DNA of 64,000 nt from the NCBI GenBank assembly GCA_015065605.1, contig SVPZ01000003.1, forward strand, positions 1-64,000, read 5' to 3'. Under the pieces are notes generated by a model. That model searched no databases. It was not told the origin of the DNA and saw only the letters and a program-made list of their open reading frames with translations. Origin of the DNA: Oscillospiraceae bacterium (GTDB lineage: Bacteria; Bacillota; Clostridia; Oscillospirales; Acutalibacteraceae). Shown one piece after another: positions 62,905-64,000 of the stretch; positions within the stretch are counted from its first letter, which is position 1, and each line of letters begins with the position of its first letter. The translations under genes and the position numbers were made by a program.

Positions 62905-64000
62905 TCAATACGTCAAATTATAGTCGTAAAGTTTTTCAAGTTCCGACTTAACCGCTTTCATATCCTCTTCGTCACCCGTATGTTCAGCCATAAAAATACG
63001 ATAAAGCATAGAGCGAATACCTTGCACCGGTGAATTCATAAGATGACAGGCAAAATATAAGGAAATTTCATTTTCAAGGTTTACCGCAAGATAAGCGCCG
63101 GCAGCGCCACCCCAACCGAAGTCTGTATATATTGCATCTTCGCTTTTAGGACAGCGAACTCCCAAACCATATCCGTGGGTACCCTTTGTCCAATAGGTAC
63201 TGTTTTGTTCATCGTTCAGCCTTTCGGTAATCATAAGCTTTAATGTTTTGGGTTTTAAAAGTTTATGTGTGCGCAGTCCCTCAAGGAATTTAATATAATC
63301 CTCGGTCGTTGAAATACATCCTGCGCCGCCGCTTGCATATTCACTTCCAAGTTTATACCAAGAAATATTTTTTCCGATGTTCTTGATAACGTTTTTACCG
63401 TCAACGCTATCACATCTGTACTGTTCACTAACGGTATAAAGTTCGTTATCGGGAAGCATAAAAGTTGTATTGTCCATTGATAATGGAATAAAAATATTAT
63501 TTTTTACAAAGTCTTCAAACTTTTCTCCCGAAACCACCTCGACAAACGCTGCCAATACGTCGTGACACAGACTATACTGCCAATATTTACCGGGTTCAAA
63601 ACAAAGAGGAGCTTTGGCAAGATATTTCATTGTTTCACGGGTGGGACATTTACCGTTGGTTTCCTTTTTGCATTTAATAAGTTCATCGGAACCGCAGTTA
63701 TAGGAAAAACCTGCAGTCATTTCAAAAAGATGTTTTATTAAAATAGGATTTTGTGCTTTTACAATACCTTTCTCGGTTTTAACGGTCATTTCACTAAATT
63801 CCGGCATATAGTCAGAAAGCTTATCTTCAAGTGAATACATACCCTTTTCCCAAAGCATTAAAGCGGCGGTACAGGTTATAACCTTAGAGCACGAATAAAT
63901 ATTATAACGTTCTTTTCCGTTAATTTTAACCTTGTTTTCAAGGTCGCTAAATCCGTTCATATAACGAAGGATGCACTCCCCTCCCTTAAATACGGCAAGG
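62905..64000 (-). CDS. Beta-lactamase-like serine hydrolase, 5' end beyond the window
   Basis: The coding frame stays open to the right edge. The Met at 63960 is internal, since the 13 codons before it read like the family strand L-A-V-F-K-G-G-E. The visible part (about 364 residues) is a class C/EstB-type serine hydrolase: the nucleophile motif S-x-x-K appears as S-C-S-K near residue 23 of the Met-started frame, and a Y-S-L motif stands where Y-x-N is usual, near 137. Relatives are esterases or penicillin-binding-like hydrolases, and few are true beta-lactamases. No signal peptide can be seen because the start is missing. Confidence 0.83.
   Translation of the reverse strand, partial: LAVFKGGECILRYMNGFSDLENKVKINGKERYNIYSCSKVITCTAALMLWEKGMYSLEDKLSDYMPEFSEMTVKTEKGIVKAQNPILIKHLFEMTAGFSYNCGSDELIKCKKETNGKCPTRETMKYLAKAPLCFEPGKYWQYSLCHDVLAAFVEVVSGEKFEDFVKNNIFIPLSMDNTTFMLPDNELYTVSEQYRCDSVDGKNVIKNIGKNISWYKLGSEYASGGAGCISTTEDYIKFLEGLRTHKLLKPKTLKLMITERLNDEQNSTYWTKGTHGYGLGVRCPKSEDAIYTDFGWGGAAGAYLAVNLENEISLYFACHLMNSPVQGIRSMLYRIFMAEHTGDEEDMKAVKSELEKLYDYNLTY

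Noticed and set aside
62905..63960. Complete beta-lactamase-like gene starting at 63960
   Set aside because: The frame stays open upstream to the window edge and the extra codons fit the family, so the Met is internal and the gene is partial.

Overview
The window looks like chromosomal DNA of a low-GC, endospore-forming Firmicute of the class Clostridia. An Oscillospiraceae/Ruminococcaceae-type gut anaerobe is the best guess. The grounds are AT-rich sequence with strong Shine-Dalgarno sites, sporulation genes (dpaA/dpaB, spoVB, yabP, yabQ), the Gram-positive ylm/sepF cell-division cluster, a split transketolase, hemZ, and a dockerin-tagged surface protein. Nearly all housekeeping genes lie on the minus strand. 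No phage, insertion sequence or CRISPR array was found.

Layout. 1-1485 (minus): a tight operon with two P-loop kinase-like proteins around a pyrophosphatase-like protein, running into a GNAT acetyltransferase cut by the window edge. 1531-2907: murC. 2994-6216 (plus): cca, the dipicolinate synthase pair dpaA-dpaB, a minus-strand tRNA-Thr, and an XRE regulator. 6278-17919 (minus): an eight-gene operon encoding a Ser-rich lipoprotein, a giant solute-binding protein with two sugar-binding-like domains, two permease pairs, an NHL/TPR/Yip1 membrane protein and a DUF5696 lipoprotein, with no ATPase. A divergent AraC regulator (18279) overlaps ligA by 4 bases. 21222-23822 (minus): a BspA-like leucine-rich repeat protein ending in a type I dockerin. 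24243-27730: hom-lysC-asd. 27946-30294: a second AraC regulator and a PepD-type dipeptidase. 30398-30482: tRNA-Leu. 30603-32546: groES-groEL.

The remainder is mostly core genes on the minus strand. These include a lipid kinase, a THUMP methyltransferase and an orphan fumarase alpha subunit. Then comes the conserved sporulation/division string spoVB-mazG-hup-rqcP-yabP-yabQ-divIC-yabR, followed by recJ-relA-dtd-MBL-hemZ-mtnN and the two transketolase halves. Next are a HAD phosphatase, an RluA-type synthase, lspA, ylmH, sepF and yggS, then an HlyD-like protein with miaA, mutL, mutS, a YlbF-family protein and miaB. A beta-lactamase-like hydrolase is truncated by the right edge.

The two most unusual items are these. 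First, a 300-base element at 47971-48270, in the recJ/transketolase gap, folds into a closed multi-helix structure; its wobble pairs favour plus-strand RNA. Second, the eight-gene transporter operon joins glycan-binding, beta-propeller and Yip1 membrane modules to two permease pairs in one transcription unit. Several gene starts were moved to internal ATG codons with better ribosome binding sites; this is stated in each entry.
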